From positions 310,001 through 374,000 of the forward strand of contig NZ_JAIQDE010000004.1 of assembly GCF_020037015.1 (NCBI RefSeq): DNA of 64,000 nt, read 5' to 3'. Position 1 is the stretch's first letter; every line of letters begins with the position of its first letter. Under the pieces are notes generated by a model. The model made no database searches and had not been told where the DNA came from. It saw nothing but the letters and a program-made list of their open reading frames with translations. The position numbers and the translations under genes were made by a program. Shown here piece by piece: positions 1-11,209 of the stretch. The stretch comes from Corallococcus sp. AS-1-6. GTDB taxonomy: Bacteria; Myxococcota; Myxococcia; Myxococcales; Myxococcaceae.

Positions 1-1348
1 CCGTGCCGTTGAAGGCGACGTCCGGGGTGTTGGCGAAGCCCGTCGAAGGACTGATGCGCACCGGGCTTGCCAGCGGCTGCCCCGTGCTGGACAGGCGGGT
101 GCCCCAGATGGCCGAAACCGAGCCGTTGCTCTCGTACCAGACCACGAAGTACTCCGAGCCCGACCAGGCAACGGCCGGCGCATACTGGTAGCCGGGGATC
201 GCGGCGATGGGGATGCCGGAGGGATCCATCACCTGTCCTCCGAGTCCCACCCGCGCGCCATGAATGTCCCTCGAAAACTCCTCCCACACGACAAGCCACT
301 CGCTCGCTCCCGCGGCGACGGACAGCCTGGAGGAGGCCTTGTCACCGCGGGGGAGGGTGATGCCGTTGACGTCCAGCACCTGCCCCGAACTGGAGACGCG
401 CGTGCCGGTGACCTGCTTGGCCGTCGCGGAGTAGTCATGCCAGACGACAAGCCACGTCGAGCCATTGGCCGCCACCGCCGGGCCCGTCTGGTCTCCGACC
501 TGCCGGCCAATGACAGGCGTGTCCATGCCGAACTCGGGGGAGATGCGCGGGTCGAGCACCGCCGGGTACGCGGAGGCGTCCAGCACTCCGGCCGGGACGC
601 GAAGCTGGATGTGGCCCTCCACGAAGCGGGCCTCCACCGAAGTGCGCTGGCCGCGCCCATCCACCCAGGTGCCGTGGCCATAGCGGAAGCCCAGGCCCGT
701 GCGGGCATCGGTGAAGTGAAGGCCCGTGCCGGTGGTGCCCTGGTAGGTGAGCCCCTTCACCGGAACCTCCACGACGAGGTCGCCCAGGCCGGAGGGCGCG
801 TGCTCGAAGGTCCAGGACTGCTCCACGCCGTCCTCGGCGTTGCGCAGGTGCTCGGTGACGTCGCCGCGCGCGAGCACGAGGTGTCCGTCCTGCTCGACGC
901 GCTCCCGGGCGGGGGGAGCGCCAATGTGCTTCGCGCCGCGCTTCAGGCCGGGCGTGCCCAGGGTGAGGGGCGCGCCCGTGAGCGGCGAGGCGGAGTCACC
1001 CGTCTTCGTCACCGCGCCGGGCACCGGGGCCGTGTCCGGCTTCCGGGGGTGGTGGTAGGGCGTGAGGGTGAGGCCCTCCGCGCCGGAGCGGGCCGTGTAC
1101 GTGGAGTGGCCTCCGCTCCACGCCCCGTTCTCCGGGCGCCAGGCGAAGTGCACCTGGCGGATGACGGCGCCCACGTCGAAGGGAGCGCTCTCCAGCTCCG
1201 GGGCGCGGGACTCCGGGACGGCGCCCGGCGGGGCCACCGTCGCGGAGGGAGCCGGTGCATCGCGGGTGCAGGCCAGGGCAAGGGACAGCGCCAGCAGGCA
1301 GCCGATACGGAAGGACGCGGGGAGCGGTGGCGAGGCGGGAGCGCGCAC
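1..1348 (-). CDS. Lipoprotein with repeated VVW-type beta repeats (C-terminus cut by window edge)
   Basis: Probable exported lipoprotein; function unknown. The GTG start at 1348 gives a signal peptide with hydrophobic core and a lipobox (LALA followed by Cys27). Residues about 50-240 form a leader domain with no match I recognise. After that come repeats of roughly 50 residues, each carrying a core such as WLVVW or YFVVW followed by a TRxSSxGQ-like turn (three full copies seen, a fourth starting). Such repeats are common in myxobacterial surface proteins and probably fold as beta-propeller or beta-solenoid blades. The reading frame runs off the left edge, so the C-terminus is missing. The upstream 286 bases (1349-1634) hold no gene I can support. 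Confidence 0.8.
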   Translation of the reverse strand, partial: MRAPASPPLPASFRIGCLLALSLALACTRDAPAPSATVAPPGAVPESRAPELESAPFDVGAVIRQVHFAWRPENGAWSGGHSTYTARSGAEGLTLTPYHHPRKPDTAPVPGAVTKTGDSASPLTGAPLTLGTPGLKRGAKHIGAPPARERVEQDGHLVLARGDVTEHLRNAEDGVEQSWTFEHAPSGLGDLVVEVPVKGLTYQGTTGTGLHFTDARTGLGFRYGHGTWVDGRGQRTSVEARFVEGHIQLRVPAGVLDASAYPAVLDPRISPEFGMDTPVIGRQVGDQTGPAVAANGSTWLVVWHDYSATAKQVTGTRVSSSGQVLDVNGITLPRGDKASSRLSVAAGASEWLVVWEEFSRDIHGARVGLGGQVMDPSGIPIAAIPGYQYAPAVAWSGSEYFVVWYESNGSVSAIWGTRLSSTGQPLASPVRISPSTGFANTPDVAFNGT

Positions 1349-1634
1349 GAGGCTTCTCGGGGAGCGAAGGCAGGGGTGGACCGCGGATTTCCGGAGGTGA
1401 CGGAGCCGCGCCGTCCAGACAGACAACGGCGATGCCTCAAAGCCTTGAGGACCGCTCGCCGCACATCGCATGTCCGTGGGGGCCGGGGGAAGAGGGCCTC
1501 CCCCGGCAAGGCTGGTCAGGAACGTGCCTTCCCTGGATGCCAGGAAAGACAGATGCCAGGGCGGGTCAGGTCCAACCCAATCCCAGACACTGACGCCGCG
1601 CCCGCGCCCGCGTCCTTGCGTGCCCGGCGCGCCT

Positions 1635-3746
1635 TCACCGCAGGAACTTCGTCACCTCTCCGAACCCCGCATACGGGTACAGGGGGCGGTCCAGCGCCAC
1701 GACCTCACGGTCCGCCAGCCCCAGCATGTAATACATCGACCGCAGGCGGCCAATCTTCGTCATGACCGAGGGCGCATAGGCAGGCGTCTCCAGGTCGCTG
1801 TTCTTGACCAGGCCCGGACCGGTCCCCGCGAGCGTGTTGCGCGTCGCGTGCATGATGGGGTTTTCATCGTCGAAGGCGTCGAAGCCCTGGTTCACGGGCA
1901 GGGCCTTCTGGGGCTCGTCCTGGAGCGGGGAGGTCAACTGCGTCAGCCAGTTGCCCGTGCTGACGCTCTGGTTCACCTGGTTCTTGTTCTCGCTGAGGCT
2001 CCGGAAGCCGAGCTCCACGGCGGCGCACCAGGGGCACGTCTCCTTCGGACGGTTCCGTCCCGGACCCGTGTCGTTGAACCCCTCGTAGGGGAAGCAGATG
2101 ATCACGTCGCAGCCTTCCGCGAAGTACGACGACGCGGTCATGAGCGCCGCGGGTTCGGCGCAGTTCAGGGAGTGCCATCCGCTGAGCCACAGGTCCACGC
2201 CCAGCCCGGGGTCCGACGCGACGTTGAGCTGGATGTTCTTGCTCACCTTGTCCTTGCGGAAGGAGACGTAGCTGAACAACGCCTGCCGCGCGGGCGTGCG
2301 CAATCGCATCCGCGTTCGAGCGCGATAGCCGAAGGCCGCGAGGCTGGTCCGCTCGAGCATCGTCTCGTAGTTGACCGTCAGCTCCCGCTGGATTTCATTC
2401 TGGATCTTGCCCTCCTGGTAGGCCTTGCGCTCCTTCTCATCGCGCTTCTTCGTCTTGGCCTGGAGTTCCCGGTAGGCCGCCAGCGCCTTGCCATCCTCGG
2501 ATTCAGGGTCGAGGTCCTTCTTCGTCAGCAAGTCCTTGACCTGCGTGTATGTCATTCCGGATTGCTTCTGGAGCCCCTTGAGCTTTTCACTGGACTGGAA
2601 GGGCTGGTCGGGCGCCGGGGGGATGGGGGTGTCCGGCTGCCAGTTCGGCAGGGCCAGGTGTCTGCAAAAGAGCTGGAGGTAGGCGGCACCGGGCTCCTCC
2701 CGGACAACCCCGGAGAGCCCGAGGATGGGCACGTGCACGGTCTCTCCGTTCACCTGGTGCCGGGTCCAGGAGACGCAAAGACAACCCACCGCCCCCGCGA
2801 ACAAGCTCTTCAGGTCCTGGAACGCGCTCTTCCTGGGCAGCAGCAGCCGGGTCAGGGAGGTCTCGTCGTCGCCCACCAGGTGATAGCGGCTCACGAGCTC
2901 ATCCGTGTAGGCCTTCACCTTCTGGTTGAACATCACCTCCGGGACCTTCCTGCGCCAGTCCTTGGGCGGGAACACGGCGCCCAGCGCGGTGCCCGGGGGC
3001 GACACGACGAAGCCCAGGCTCATCAGCCGGTTGCGGACGGGCTCGTAGTAGGCGTACTTCACCCGGTCCTTCTCCGCCGGGGGGACGTACGGGTCGGGCA
3101 TCGGCGGCGGGACATAGGCCTCGGCGTCCTTGTCCTGGGTGCCCTTGGGCTTCTTCTTCTTGGCCTCCTTGGTGTCGTCCTGGATCTTCTTCCGGGCCTC
3201 CCGAACCTGTTCGACCTTCTCGTTGTGGAGCCGGGTCTCCTCGGAGAAGGCCGCGAGGATTCCGCTGATGTCTCCGTCGGACAGAAGGCCTTTGTCCACG
3301 CGCCCCTCGAGGTGCCAGTTCCACTGCTCCTCCAGGGACCTCCAGCACTCCCGGATGTAGGCCCGCTCCTCGGCCAGCAGGTCCTCGATCGCGGTCCGTC
3401 CCGCGCCCAGCAGCTCCGGGGTGGTCTTCCCGCCCTTCTTGACCCCGAGCACCTCGAGCACCAGCGAGTCCGTCACGCTCAGACGCCTGACCTGCTGCGC
3501 GTAGCCCTCCAGGTTCTTCCGGGCCATCCGGAGGCTCTTGCGCGCCTGGTAGAACCCGTCGATGTCGGACAGGAACCACTGCTGCTGCAGGAAGCCGTAG
3601 GTCTTGTCGCGGGTGTCCAGGAAGAGGTCGAGACAGTTGTCGTCGATGTAGTCGGGAACCGCGTAGCCACCGCCGCGCAGCCACTTGCGCGCCGTTTCGG
3701 TGGAGAGCGCGCTCGTGCCCGCCAGGTTCTTGAGCTGGATCGTCAT
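1635..3746 (-). CDS. Large protein with C-terminal deaminase-like zinc motif (CAE...CPWC)
   Basis: A 703-residue protein I cannot assign by name. The ATG at 3746 is preferred, because an open frame extends upstream only through the tRNA gene. The N-terminal 200 residues are helical and charged. A Lys-rich coil and a Pro-rich linker (PPPMPDPYVPP) follow, then a mixed region. Near the C-terminus a Cys-Ala-Glu-Pro motif (C529, E531) is followed 40 residues later by C571-P-W-C574. This ligand order (H/C-A-E then C-x-x-C) is that of the cytidine-deaminase-like zinc fold, including YwqJ-type deaminases of polymorphic toxins. No signal peptide or membrane segment is seen and no obvious immunity partner is adjacent. 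The deaminase assignment is inference from two motifs; substrate unknown. Confidence 0.8.
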   Translation of the reverse strand: MTIQLKNLAGTSALSTETARKWLRGGGYAVPDYIDDNCLDLFLDTRDKTYGFLQQQWFLSDIDGFYQARKSLRMARKNLEGYAQQVRRLSVTDSLVLEVLGVKKGGKTTPELLGAGRTAIEDLLAEERAYIRECWRSLEEQWNWHLEGRVDKGLLSDGDISGILAAFSEETRLHNEKVEQVREARKKIQDDTKEAKKKKPKGTQDKDAEAYVPPPMPDPYVPPAEKDRVKYAYYEPVRNRLMSLGFVVSPPGTALGAVFPPKDWRRKVPEVMFNQKVKAYTDELVSRYHLVGDDETSLTRLLLPRKSAFQDLKSLFAGAVGCLCVSWTRHQVNGETVHVPILGLSGVVREEPGAAYLQLFCRHLALPNWQPDTPIPPAPDQPFQSSEKLKGLQKQSGMTYTQVKDLLTKKDLDPESEDGKALAAYRELQAKTKKRDEKERKAYQEGKIQNEIQRELTVNYETMLERTSLAAFGYRARTRMRLRTPARQALFSYVSFRKDKVSKNIQLNVASDPGLGVDLWLSGWHSLNCAEPAALMTASSYFAEGCDVIICFPYEGFNDTGPGRNRPKETCPWCAAVELGFRSLSENKNQVNQSVSTGNWLTQLTSPLQDEPQKALPVNQGFDAFDDENPIMHATRNTLAGTGPGLVKNSDLETPAYAPSVMTKIGRLRSMYYMLGLADREVVALDRPLYPYAGFGEVTKFLR

Positions 3747-3850
3747 GGAACGAGGAGAACTCGCGCGTTCCAGCAGCGTCAATGCCCGGGCCCGGTTCCG
3801 CCAGGACGCCTTCCTGGCGGAGGGCTTCCGGCGACGGAAGGTGAGGGGAG

Positions 3851-3923
3851 TGGGCCCTCCTGGATTCGAACCAGGGACCAATCGGTTATGAGCCGACAGC
3901 TCTAACCGCTGAGCTAAGGGCCC
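3851..3923 (-). tRNA. tRNA-Ile2 (CAU anticodon)
   Basis: A 73-base cloverleaf on the minus strand. The 7-bp acceptor stem GGGCCCU pairs with AGGGCCC, the discriminator base is A, and the T-loop carries TTCGAAT. The anticodon loop CTCATAA carries CAU. The acceptor stem and TTAGCTCAG D-arm resemble the minor isoleucine tRNA, whose CAU is modified to lysidine by TilS to read AUA, rather than methionine tRNAs. The 3' CCA is not encoded (the DNA continues CTCCCC). tRNA-Met is the alternative reading of the same anticodon. The next minus-strand gene starts 104 bases beyond the 3' end. Confidence 0.93.
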
Positions 3924-3932
3924 TCGCGCTGA

Positions 3933-4256
3933 CTATAAGGCCTTGCCGTCCTTCTTCACCACCACGCGGAACACCTGACCGCGTTCATCCACGGTGACGC
4001 CTTCCGCGCGCAGGCGCTTCGCCTGCTCATGGGCCACCGGGGGCGCCAGCGTCCCGTCCGAGCGGATGACCCGCCACCAGGGCACCTGCGTGGCCTGCCC
4101 CGGCAGGTGCTTCAGCTCCCGCCCCACGCCCCGCGCCGCGCCCGGCCTGCCCGCGTAGATGGCCACCTGCGCGTAGGAGCGCACCTCCCCCCGGGGAATG
4201 GAGCGCACCTGCTTCATCACGCTGTCGGAGAAGGGCAGGGGCTTCTTCGCGGCCAT
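3933..4256 (-). CDS. Alkyltransferase-like (ATL/MGMT-fold) DNA repair protein
   Basis: A 107-residue protein matching the DNA-binding domain of O6-alkylguanine transferases ([12 protein letters not shown], then GRELKHLPG). The active-site PCHRV motif of true transferases is replaced by PWWRV, so the alkyl-accepting cysteine is a tryptophan. Such ATL proteins bind O6-alkylguanine without removing the lesion and hand it to nucleotide excision repair. The ATG at 4256 sits 7 bases after a GAGG ribosome site; an in-frame GTG at 4268 is the alternative start. It lies between tRNA-Ile2 and rpoD on the same strand. Confidence 0.92.
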   Translation of the reverse strand: MAAKKPLPFSDSVMKQVRSIPRGEVRSYAQVAIYAGRPGAARGVGRELKHLPGQATQVPWWRVIRSDGTLAPPVAHEQAKRLRAEGVTVDERGQVFRVVVKKDGKAL

Positions 4257-4285
4257 GGCGCACCTCACACCGGGACGAAAAACGA

Positions 4286-4322
4286 CGAAGGCCCCCGTCC
4301 ACTCAGGGAACGGAGGCCTTCG
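4286..4322 (-). terminator. Intrinsic terminator of the rpoD transcript
   Basis: Read on the minus strand, CGAAGGCC and ACGG pair with CCGT and GGCCTTCG around a loop of about 9 bases. A T-run (GTTTTTCG) follows directly, which is the classic rho-independent form. It lies 27 bases past the rpoD stop. Confidence 0.85.
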
Positions 4323-4348
4323 AATCCCATCAGCTCAACGTCCTGGCG

Positions 4349-6469
<2,121 letters not shown>

Positions 6470-6559
6470 TCGGGTACTTCTCCTTAAGAAAATCAGGTGC
6501 TTTGGCCTGGGCCAGCCGGCCGATCTACCGCAAAGTCGAGCTTTCTTACAAACGCGAAC

Positions 6560-8401
6560 TCAAACCGGTTGCATTGGTCCCTTTGTTCCCGTTGCCGAGG
6601 AAGCGGGGGACAGCTCATCCAGGACGCGCTTGCGGAGGGCGAGCAGCTCCTTGCGCTCGGACAGGAGCAACCGCGTCTCCTCTGTCAAATCAAAAGCCCC
6701 CTGCGTCTGTTCCGTCGCTCGCTTTATATAAACGAGCCGCTCGTCAATGCGCTTCTTCATGATGTCGCGGCACGCGAGGATGAACTCCGTTTCGAGTTCC
6801 ATTCCCCCCGGAGAGAGCCGGCGGCCAGCCTCCAGGAGCGTCCGCTTGACGACCTCCGAGGCCTCGAAGAGCGCCTCCTCCAACCCCCGCCCGGACGTGG
6901 CCTGGGCCAGCACCATCCGCAGTCCCATGTGGGACAGCTCATCACACACGCGGAAGGTGTCCCGGGCGAGCAGCCGGGAATCCCGAAGGATGGCGGCCAC
7001 ATAGAGCGCCTCGGACTCCGGCGGGGGGCGCTCCGCCTGGGGCTTGGGCACCGGGCGCGGCATGGCCTGCGCGGGCACGGCGTTGGGGTGCGACGCGGTG
7101 GCGGCGGGCTTGGGGGTGGGGGGCGGCCTGTACTGGAGCGACGACTCGATCTGCGCCGGCATCCAGCCGAAGTGGTCCGCCAGCGCGCTGATGAGCGCCG
7201 AGCGCGTCAGGCCCGGAGGCACCTGGGAGGTGACGGGCTTGAGCCGCTCCAGGGCGGACATCTTCTCCTCGAAGCTCGCCTGCTTGCCCATGGGGAGCAG
7301 GGTGGCGAAGAGGTAGGCGGTGAGGGGCTGGGCGCCCTCCAGCAGGCGCTCCACGCCGTCGGTGCCCTCGCGGCGGGCGAAGACGTCCGGGTCATCCCCC
7401 TGCGGCAGGAGCGCCACCCGGGTGGGGGCTCCGGCGGCGAGCAGGGGACCGGCCAGGCGCTCCACCGCGGCGAGCCCCGCGGAGTCCCCGTCCAGGAGCA
7501 GCACCAGGTCGCGGGCCTCCGCGCGCTTGAGCACCTGGAGGTGCCCGGCGGTGAGGTTGGTGGAGCACAGGGCCACCGCGTTGCGCACGCCCACCTGGTG
7601 CAGGCCGATGCAGTCGAAGTACCCCTCCACGAGCACGGCCGTCTTGCGCTTGTGGATGTCGTCGCGCGCCTGGTCCATGCCGAAGAGCGTCTCGCTCTTG
7701 TTGTAGAGCCGGGACTCGCGCGAGTTGAGGTACTTGGGCCCGTCCTCCGCCGCGACCAGCCGGCCGCCGAAGGCGATGGGCCGCCCCTCCGGCGCGCGGA
7801 TGGGCACCATCAGGCGGCTGCGGAAGAAGTCGATGCAGCCATCCCCGCTGTTGCGCTTGGTGATGAGCCCCGCCTTCAGGCCCCACTCCAGCATGCCGTT
7901 CTTCTGGAAGCGGTCCGCCAGGAGGCTCCACTGCGCGGGCGCCCACCCCAGGCCGAAGCCCTGGGCCACCTCTTCCGACACGCCCCGGCTGGCCAGGTAG
8001 GCGCGCGCGGCGCGGCCCTCGTCCTCGTGCCAGAGCAGGCCGCGGAAGTGCTCCGCGGCGAAGTCCGTGGCCTCCTTGACCTGCTGGCGCTCCTTGAGGC
8101 CGGGGTCCTGCGCGGCCTCCAGGTCGATGCCCACCTCCTGGGCCAGGTCGCGCACGGCGTCCTGGAACGTCTTGCCCAGGTAGCGCTGGATGAAGGACAC
8201 CGCGTCGCCGCTCGCCCGGCAGCCATGGCAGAAATAGAAGCGCTTCTCCGGCACCACGTAGAAGGACGGCGTCTTCTCCTGGTGGAAGGGGCAGCGGCCC
8301 TTGAACTCGCGGCCGGCCTTCTTGAGCTCCACGTGACGGGACACCAGCGACACGATGTCCACGCGGTCGAGGACCTCCTGGATCTTGTGCTCCGGAATCA
8401 C
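6560..8401 (-). CDS. dnaG: DNA primase DnaG
   Basis: Synthesises RNA primers at the replication fork together with the replicative helicase. The N-terminal CHC2 zinc finger is intact (C37, H40, C58, C61), followed by the primase core with the FGGR motif and the TOPRIM motif (VLVEGYFD; LLLDGDSAG). The C-terminal helicase-binding domain is more divergent. The GTG at 8401 is chosen because GGAGG lies 6 bases upstream and the protein then begins at the usual point before the zinc finger; the open frame extends 15 codons further. Length 613 residues is normal. It lies between yqeY and rpoD in the macromolecular-synthesis cluster. The 269 bases upstream (8402-8670) hold no gene; a weak TTGATC-16-TTAAGC promoter-like pair is present there. 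Confidence 0.97.
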   Translation of the reverse strand: MIPEHKIQEVLDRVDIVSLVSRHVELKKAGREFKGRCPFHQEKTPSFYVVPEKRFYFCHGCRASGDAVSFIQRYLGKTFQDAVRDLAQEVGIDLEAAQDPGLKERQQVKEATDFAAEHFRGLLWHEDEGRAARAYLASRGVSEEVAQGFGLGWAPAQWSLLADRFQKNGMLEWGLKAGLITKRNSGDGCIDFFRSRLMVPIRAPEGRPIAFGGRLVAAEDGPKYLNSRESRLYNKSETLFGMDQARDDIHKRKTAVLVEGYFDCIGLHQVGVRNAVALCSTNLTAGHLQVLKRAEARDLVLLLDGDSAGLAAVERLAGPLLAAGAPTRVALLPQGDDPDVFARREGTDGVERLLEGAQPLTAYLFATLLPMGKQASFEEKMSALERLKPVTSQVPPGLTRSALISALADHFGWMPAQIESSLQYRPPPTPKPAATASHPNAVPAQAMPRPVPKPQAERPPPESEALYVAAILRDSRLLARDTFRVCDELSHMGLRMVLAQATSGRGLEEALFEASEVVKRTLLEAGRRLSPGGMELETEFILACRDIMKKRIDERLVYIKRATEQTQGAFDLTEETRLLLSERKELLALRKRVLDELSPASSATGTKGPMQPV

Positions 8402-8670
8402 GACGCCCCTCCATCCATCCGCATGAGCGCGGCCTTCCGCCCGCAATCCTGACGGCCCCCTCTGACGCGAACGGACGGAAGCTGGGACACGGCGCGCACT
8501 CCTGACGGCTGCCCGCCCGCCTCCCGGGTTGGGGGACGGGCGAAGATGCCTTGAGGATCAGCGCTTAATGGGCAGCGGGCGAGGGATCAAAAAATCCGCT
8601 TCGAGCCCGGGGTGGGGAGGGCACCTGGGAGACGTTCCCGGCGCCCCTTCCCCGAAGAATCACGGGTGCT

Positions 8671-9129
8671 TCAGGACAGCTTGGCCAACTGGGCCTTCAC
8701 TTCCTCGGAGATGGCCTTGCCCTCGGCCTTGCCCTGGACCTTGGGGTTCACGTTCTTCATGACCGCGCCCATGTCCTTGGGGCCCTTGGCGCCGACCTCG
8801 GCGATGGAGGCCTGCACGGCGGCGGTGAGCTCCGCGGGGGTGAGCTGCTGGGGCAGGTAGCGCTGCAGGACGGAGATCTCCTGCTCTTCCTTCTCCGCCA
8901 GCTCCGGACGGCCTCCGGCCTTGAACTGTTCGACGGAGTCGCGGCGCTGCTTGATGAGGGTGGCGATGACCTGCTGGATGCCCGCGTCGTCCAGCTCGCT
9001 GGCTCCCGGCTCGACCTCCTTGTACTTCACGGCGCTCTTGAGCATGCGCACCACGCTCAGGGTCAGCTCGTCCTTGGCCTTCATCGCGTCCTTCAGGTCC
9101 GCGGTCAGGCGCTCTTTCAGGGTGGTCAT
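8671..9129 (-). CDS. yqeY: YqeY/GatB-related domain protein
   Basis: A 152-residue helical protein of the YqeY family, related to the tail domain of GatB amidotransferase subunits. Family hallmarks are LKERLTADLKDAMKAKD at the start, then LSVVRMLKSA, the LQRYLPQQL motif, and GAVMKNVNPKVQGKAEGK near the end. The exact role is not settled; a tRNA-linked role is proposed from the GatB relation. The ATG at 9129 has GAGG 9 bases upstream. It sits between rpsU and dnaG, a placement seen in many bacteria, and is probably cotranscribed with rpsU. Confidence 0.95.
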   Translation of the reverse strand: MTTLKERLTADLKDAMKAKDELTLSVVRMLKSAVKYKEVEPGASELDDAGIQQVIATLIKQRRDSVEQFKAGGRPELAEKEEQEISVLQRYLPQQLTPAELTAAVQASIAEVGAKGPKDMGAVMKNVNPKVQGKAEGKAISEEVKAQLAKLS

Positions 9130-9240
9130 GTCGGGATTCCTCACGGGCGGGGAAAAGGGTCGCCGCGCCAGCGGATGGGACGGCGGGAGCCAGGGCACCT
9201 GACGCTTCCAAGGAGCCCCGGCTCCTCACTGCGGGCCTGC

Positions 9241-9435
9241 TTAGTACGACTTGCGGGCCTTCTTCACAGCGCGCTTCTTGGCGGCGAGGGCCTTCTTCTT
9301 CCGCTTCACGGAAGGCTTCTCGTAGTGCTCGCGCTTGCGGATCTCGGAAAGGATTCCGGCCTTCTCGGTGGCCTTCTTGAAGCGCTTGAGAGCGCTTTCG
9401 ATGGACTCACCTTCCTTCACTCGAATACCGGGCAT
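9241..9435 (-). CDS. rpsU: Ribosomal protein S21
   Basis: Small-subunit protein bS21, 64 residues. It matches the family start ([20 protein letters not shown]), the central [10 protein letters not shown] segment, and a very basic tail. S21 lies near the anti-Shine-Dalgarno end of 16S rRNA and aids initiation. A strong GGAAGGAGGT ribosome site lies just before the ATG. It is the first gene of the rpsU-yqeY-dnaG-rpoD cluster and diverges from an exported HEAT-repeat gene. Confidence 0.97.
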   Translation of the reverse strand: MPGIRVKEGESIESALKRFKKATEKAGILSEIRKREHYEKPSVKRKKKALAAKKRAVKKARKSY

Positions 9436-9492
9436 GCAGTCACCTCCTTCCGCCTAGCTGGATGCAATCTGGAAATCTTCAGAGGGTCGGGG

Positions 9493-9521
9493 GGTATGGC
9501 GCAGCGGGCCGGAAAAGGCAA
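9493..9521 (-). promoter_or_regulatory. Candidate sigma-70 promoter for rpsU cluster
   Basis: On the minus strand TTGCCT is followed after 17 bases by CATACC, about 58 bases upstream of the rpsU start. The -35 keeps TTG; the -10 matches three of six consensus bases. No other pair in the divergent gap looks better. Weak evidence. Confidence 0.35.
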
Positions 9522-9570
9522 GGAGACCCGCACGGAAAGGATGGGCCGGGTGCGCTAGAGTGTCCGGCGC

Positions 9571-11163
9571 GTGTCCCGCCTCCTCCTCCTGGTGCTCCTG
9601 CTGGCGGCCAGCCCCTCCCGGGCCGGCACGGTCGCTTCCGAGTGCTGGGCCTCCTGCCGCCGCCACGTCGCGGACCCGTCCCTGCGCGCGCGGACCTGTG
9701 GCGCCTGCATCACCGGGGGGCGGGTGGAGAGCTGGGTGGCGTCCCTGGCGACGGGTGGGGTGGAGGCGCAGCAGGCGCTGGCCTCGGCGCTCAAGGACCC
9801 GAGCTGGCGGGTGCGCTGGGCCGCGGTGCGGGCGGAGGCCCGGAGCCGGGGGCTCACGGAGCGGCGGGCCCTGGCGGACTGGATCATGGACACCCCGCCG
9901 GACGCGGACCTGGGGGCCTGCCTCACCGCCGTCCGGGCAGCAGCCGACTCCGGCCGCTCTACGGCGGACTTCCTGAGGGAGGCCGGTGCCCGGGGGCCTG
10001 CCGCCGCCGCCCGGGTGTGGGCGAAGCGGGACGCCGTCCGGCAGTCGCTGTCGCTGGAGATGTTCTCGCAGGAGCCGTCCGTGCGGCTGCCGGCGCTCCT
10101 GCATCTGGCCACCTTCCAGGGGCGGTCCGCGACGCGCGTGGTGCTGGACGCGGTGGCGTCGCGGCCCGTCGCGGGTGACGCGGTGATGGCGGAGCTGCTC
10201 TCCGCGGTCGCCGAGCGGCAGCACGCGTCCGTGGGCCGGCTGCTCCTGACAGAGGCAAGGCCCCCGGACGAGGCGGTCATCAACCGGCTCTTCGGCGTGT
10301 ACTCGCGCGAGCTGGACGCGCTGCGGCCGGAGCTCACCTCCGCTGACGTACGGCGCCGGCGCACGGCGGTGGCCACCCTGCGCCGCTACGGCCCGCTGGC
10401 GAAGCGGGAGCTGGAGGGGGCGCTGGGGGATGAAGACGGCCGGGTGCGGGAGCTGGCGGCGCGGGGGCTGGCGGAGTCCGCCGGGAAGCCCCTGCGGGAC
10501 GTGGCGCTCCAGGGCGTGAAGGACGCGGAGTCCGCGGAGGCCGCCCGGCCGTGGCTGGGCGCGATGGCGCGTGAGAAGGGGTGCTTCGCCTTCCTGCGGG
10601 ACCTGGCGGAGGGGCGCAACGCCCGGACGCCGGAGGTGCAGGGGGAGGCGGTGGCGTTCCTGGGGGATTGCACGGAAGGACCTCCGCCCACGCGGCGGCT
10701 GGCGCCCTTCCTCTCGTCGAACGTGACGCCGGTGCGCGCGGGCGCGGTGCGCGCGCTGGGGGCGCTGCCGCGGAATGGCGACGCGATGGCGCTGGCGGCG
10801 AAGGCGCTGGAGGACGGTGCGCCGGAGGTGGTGGTGGCCGCGCTGGACGTGCTGTCCGCCTACCGGCAGCCGTCGCGCGGGGACGAGGCGGCGGGCCTGC
10901 TGGAGTCGGAGCACCCGGTGGTGCGCGCGGCGGCGGCGCGGGCGCTGGAGTTCGTGGGCCGCACCGCGCACGTGCGCGTCCTGGCGGAGCGCCTGCGCGG
11001 GGATCCGGTGGCGGACGTGCGCGTCGCGGCGGCGAGGACGCTGACCGTGCTGGGCGGGCCGCACGCGGTGGCCGCCCTGAGCGAGGCGGCGGCGCACGAC
11101 GCGGACACGCACGTGAAGCACGTGTCGGCGGAAGGGCTGCGGCGGCTGGGCTTCGGACGCTGA
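9571..11163 (+). CDS. Exported HEAT-repeat protein
   Basis: A 530-residue protein with a short signal peptide (SRLLLLVLLLAASPSRA), then a Cys-containing segment (four Cys within about 25 residues), and then many HEAT-type alpha-helical repeats. The repeats carry alternating helices such as VRAGAVRALGALP, VVVAALDVLSAY and VRAAAARALEFVG. Such solenoids bind proteins, so a periplasmic scaffold role is plausible, but no partner is shown. The GTG start at 9571 places the signal peptide at the N-terminus. It diverges from rpsU and ends just before a shared terminator. Confidence 0.85.
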   Translation: MSRLLLLVLLLAASPSRAGTVASECWASCRRHVADPSLRARTCGACITGGRVESWVASLATGGVEAQQALASALKDPSWRVRWAAVRAEARSRGLTERRALADWIMDTPPDADLGACLTAVRAAADSGRSTADFLREAGARGPAAAARVWAKRDAVRQSLSLEMFSQEPSVRLPALLHLATFQGRSATRVVLDAVASRPVAGDAVMAELLSAVAERQHASVGRLLLTEARPPDEAVINRLFGVYSRELDALRPELTSADVRRRRTAVATLRRYGPLAKRELEGALGDEDGRVRELAARGLAESAGKPLRDVALQGVKDAESAEAARPWLGAMAREKGCFAFLRDLAEGRNARTPEVQGEAVAFLGDCTEGPPPTRRLAPFLSSNVTPVRAGAVRALGALPRNGDAMALAAKALEDGAPEVVVAALDVLSAYRQPSRGDEAAGLLESEHPVVRAAAARALEFVGRTAHVRVLAERLRGDPVADVRVAAARTLTVLGGPHAVAALSEAAAHDADTHVKHVSAEGLRRLGFGR

Positions 11164-11174
11164 GTGCTCGCGGC

Positions 11175-11200
11175 GGAAGGCCCTTGGATCAGGGCCTTCC
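11175..11200. terminator. Bidirectional terminator hairpin
   Basis: A perfect 10-bp stem (GGAAGGCCCT with AGGGCCTTCC) and a 6-base loop between two convergent genes. It is followed on the plus side by a mild T/C tract, so it can serve the HEAT-repeat gene and the FHA-GGDEF gene. Confidence 0.75.
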
Positions 11201-11209
11201 TCCTTGCTC

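Noticed and set aside
3747-3881. Upstream extension of the deaminase-like gene through the tRNA
   Set aside because: The extra residues are a translation of the tRNA-Ile2 3' half; ATG 3746 is the first start outside the tRNA.
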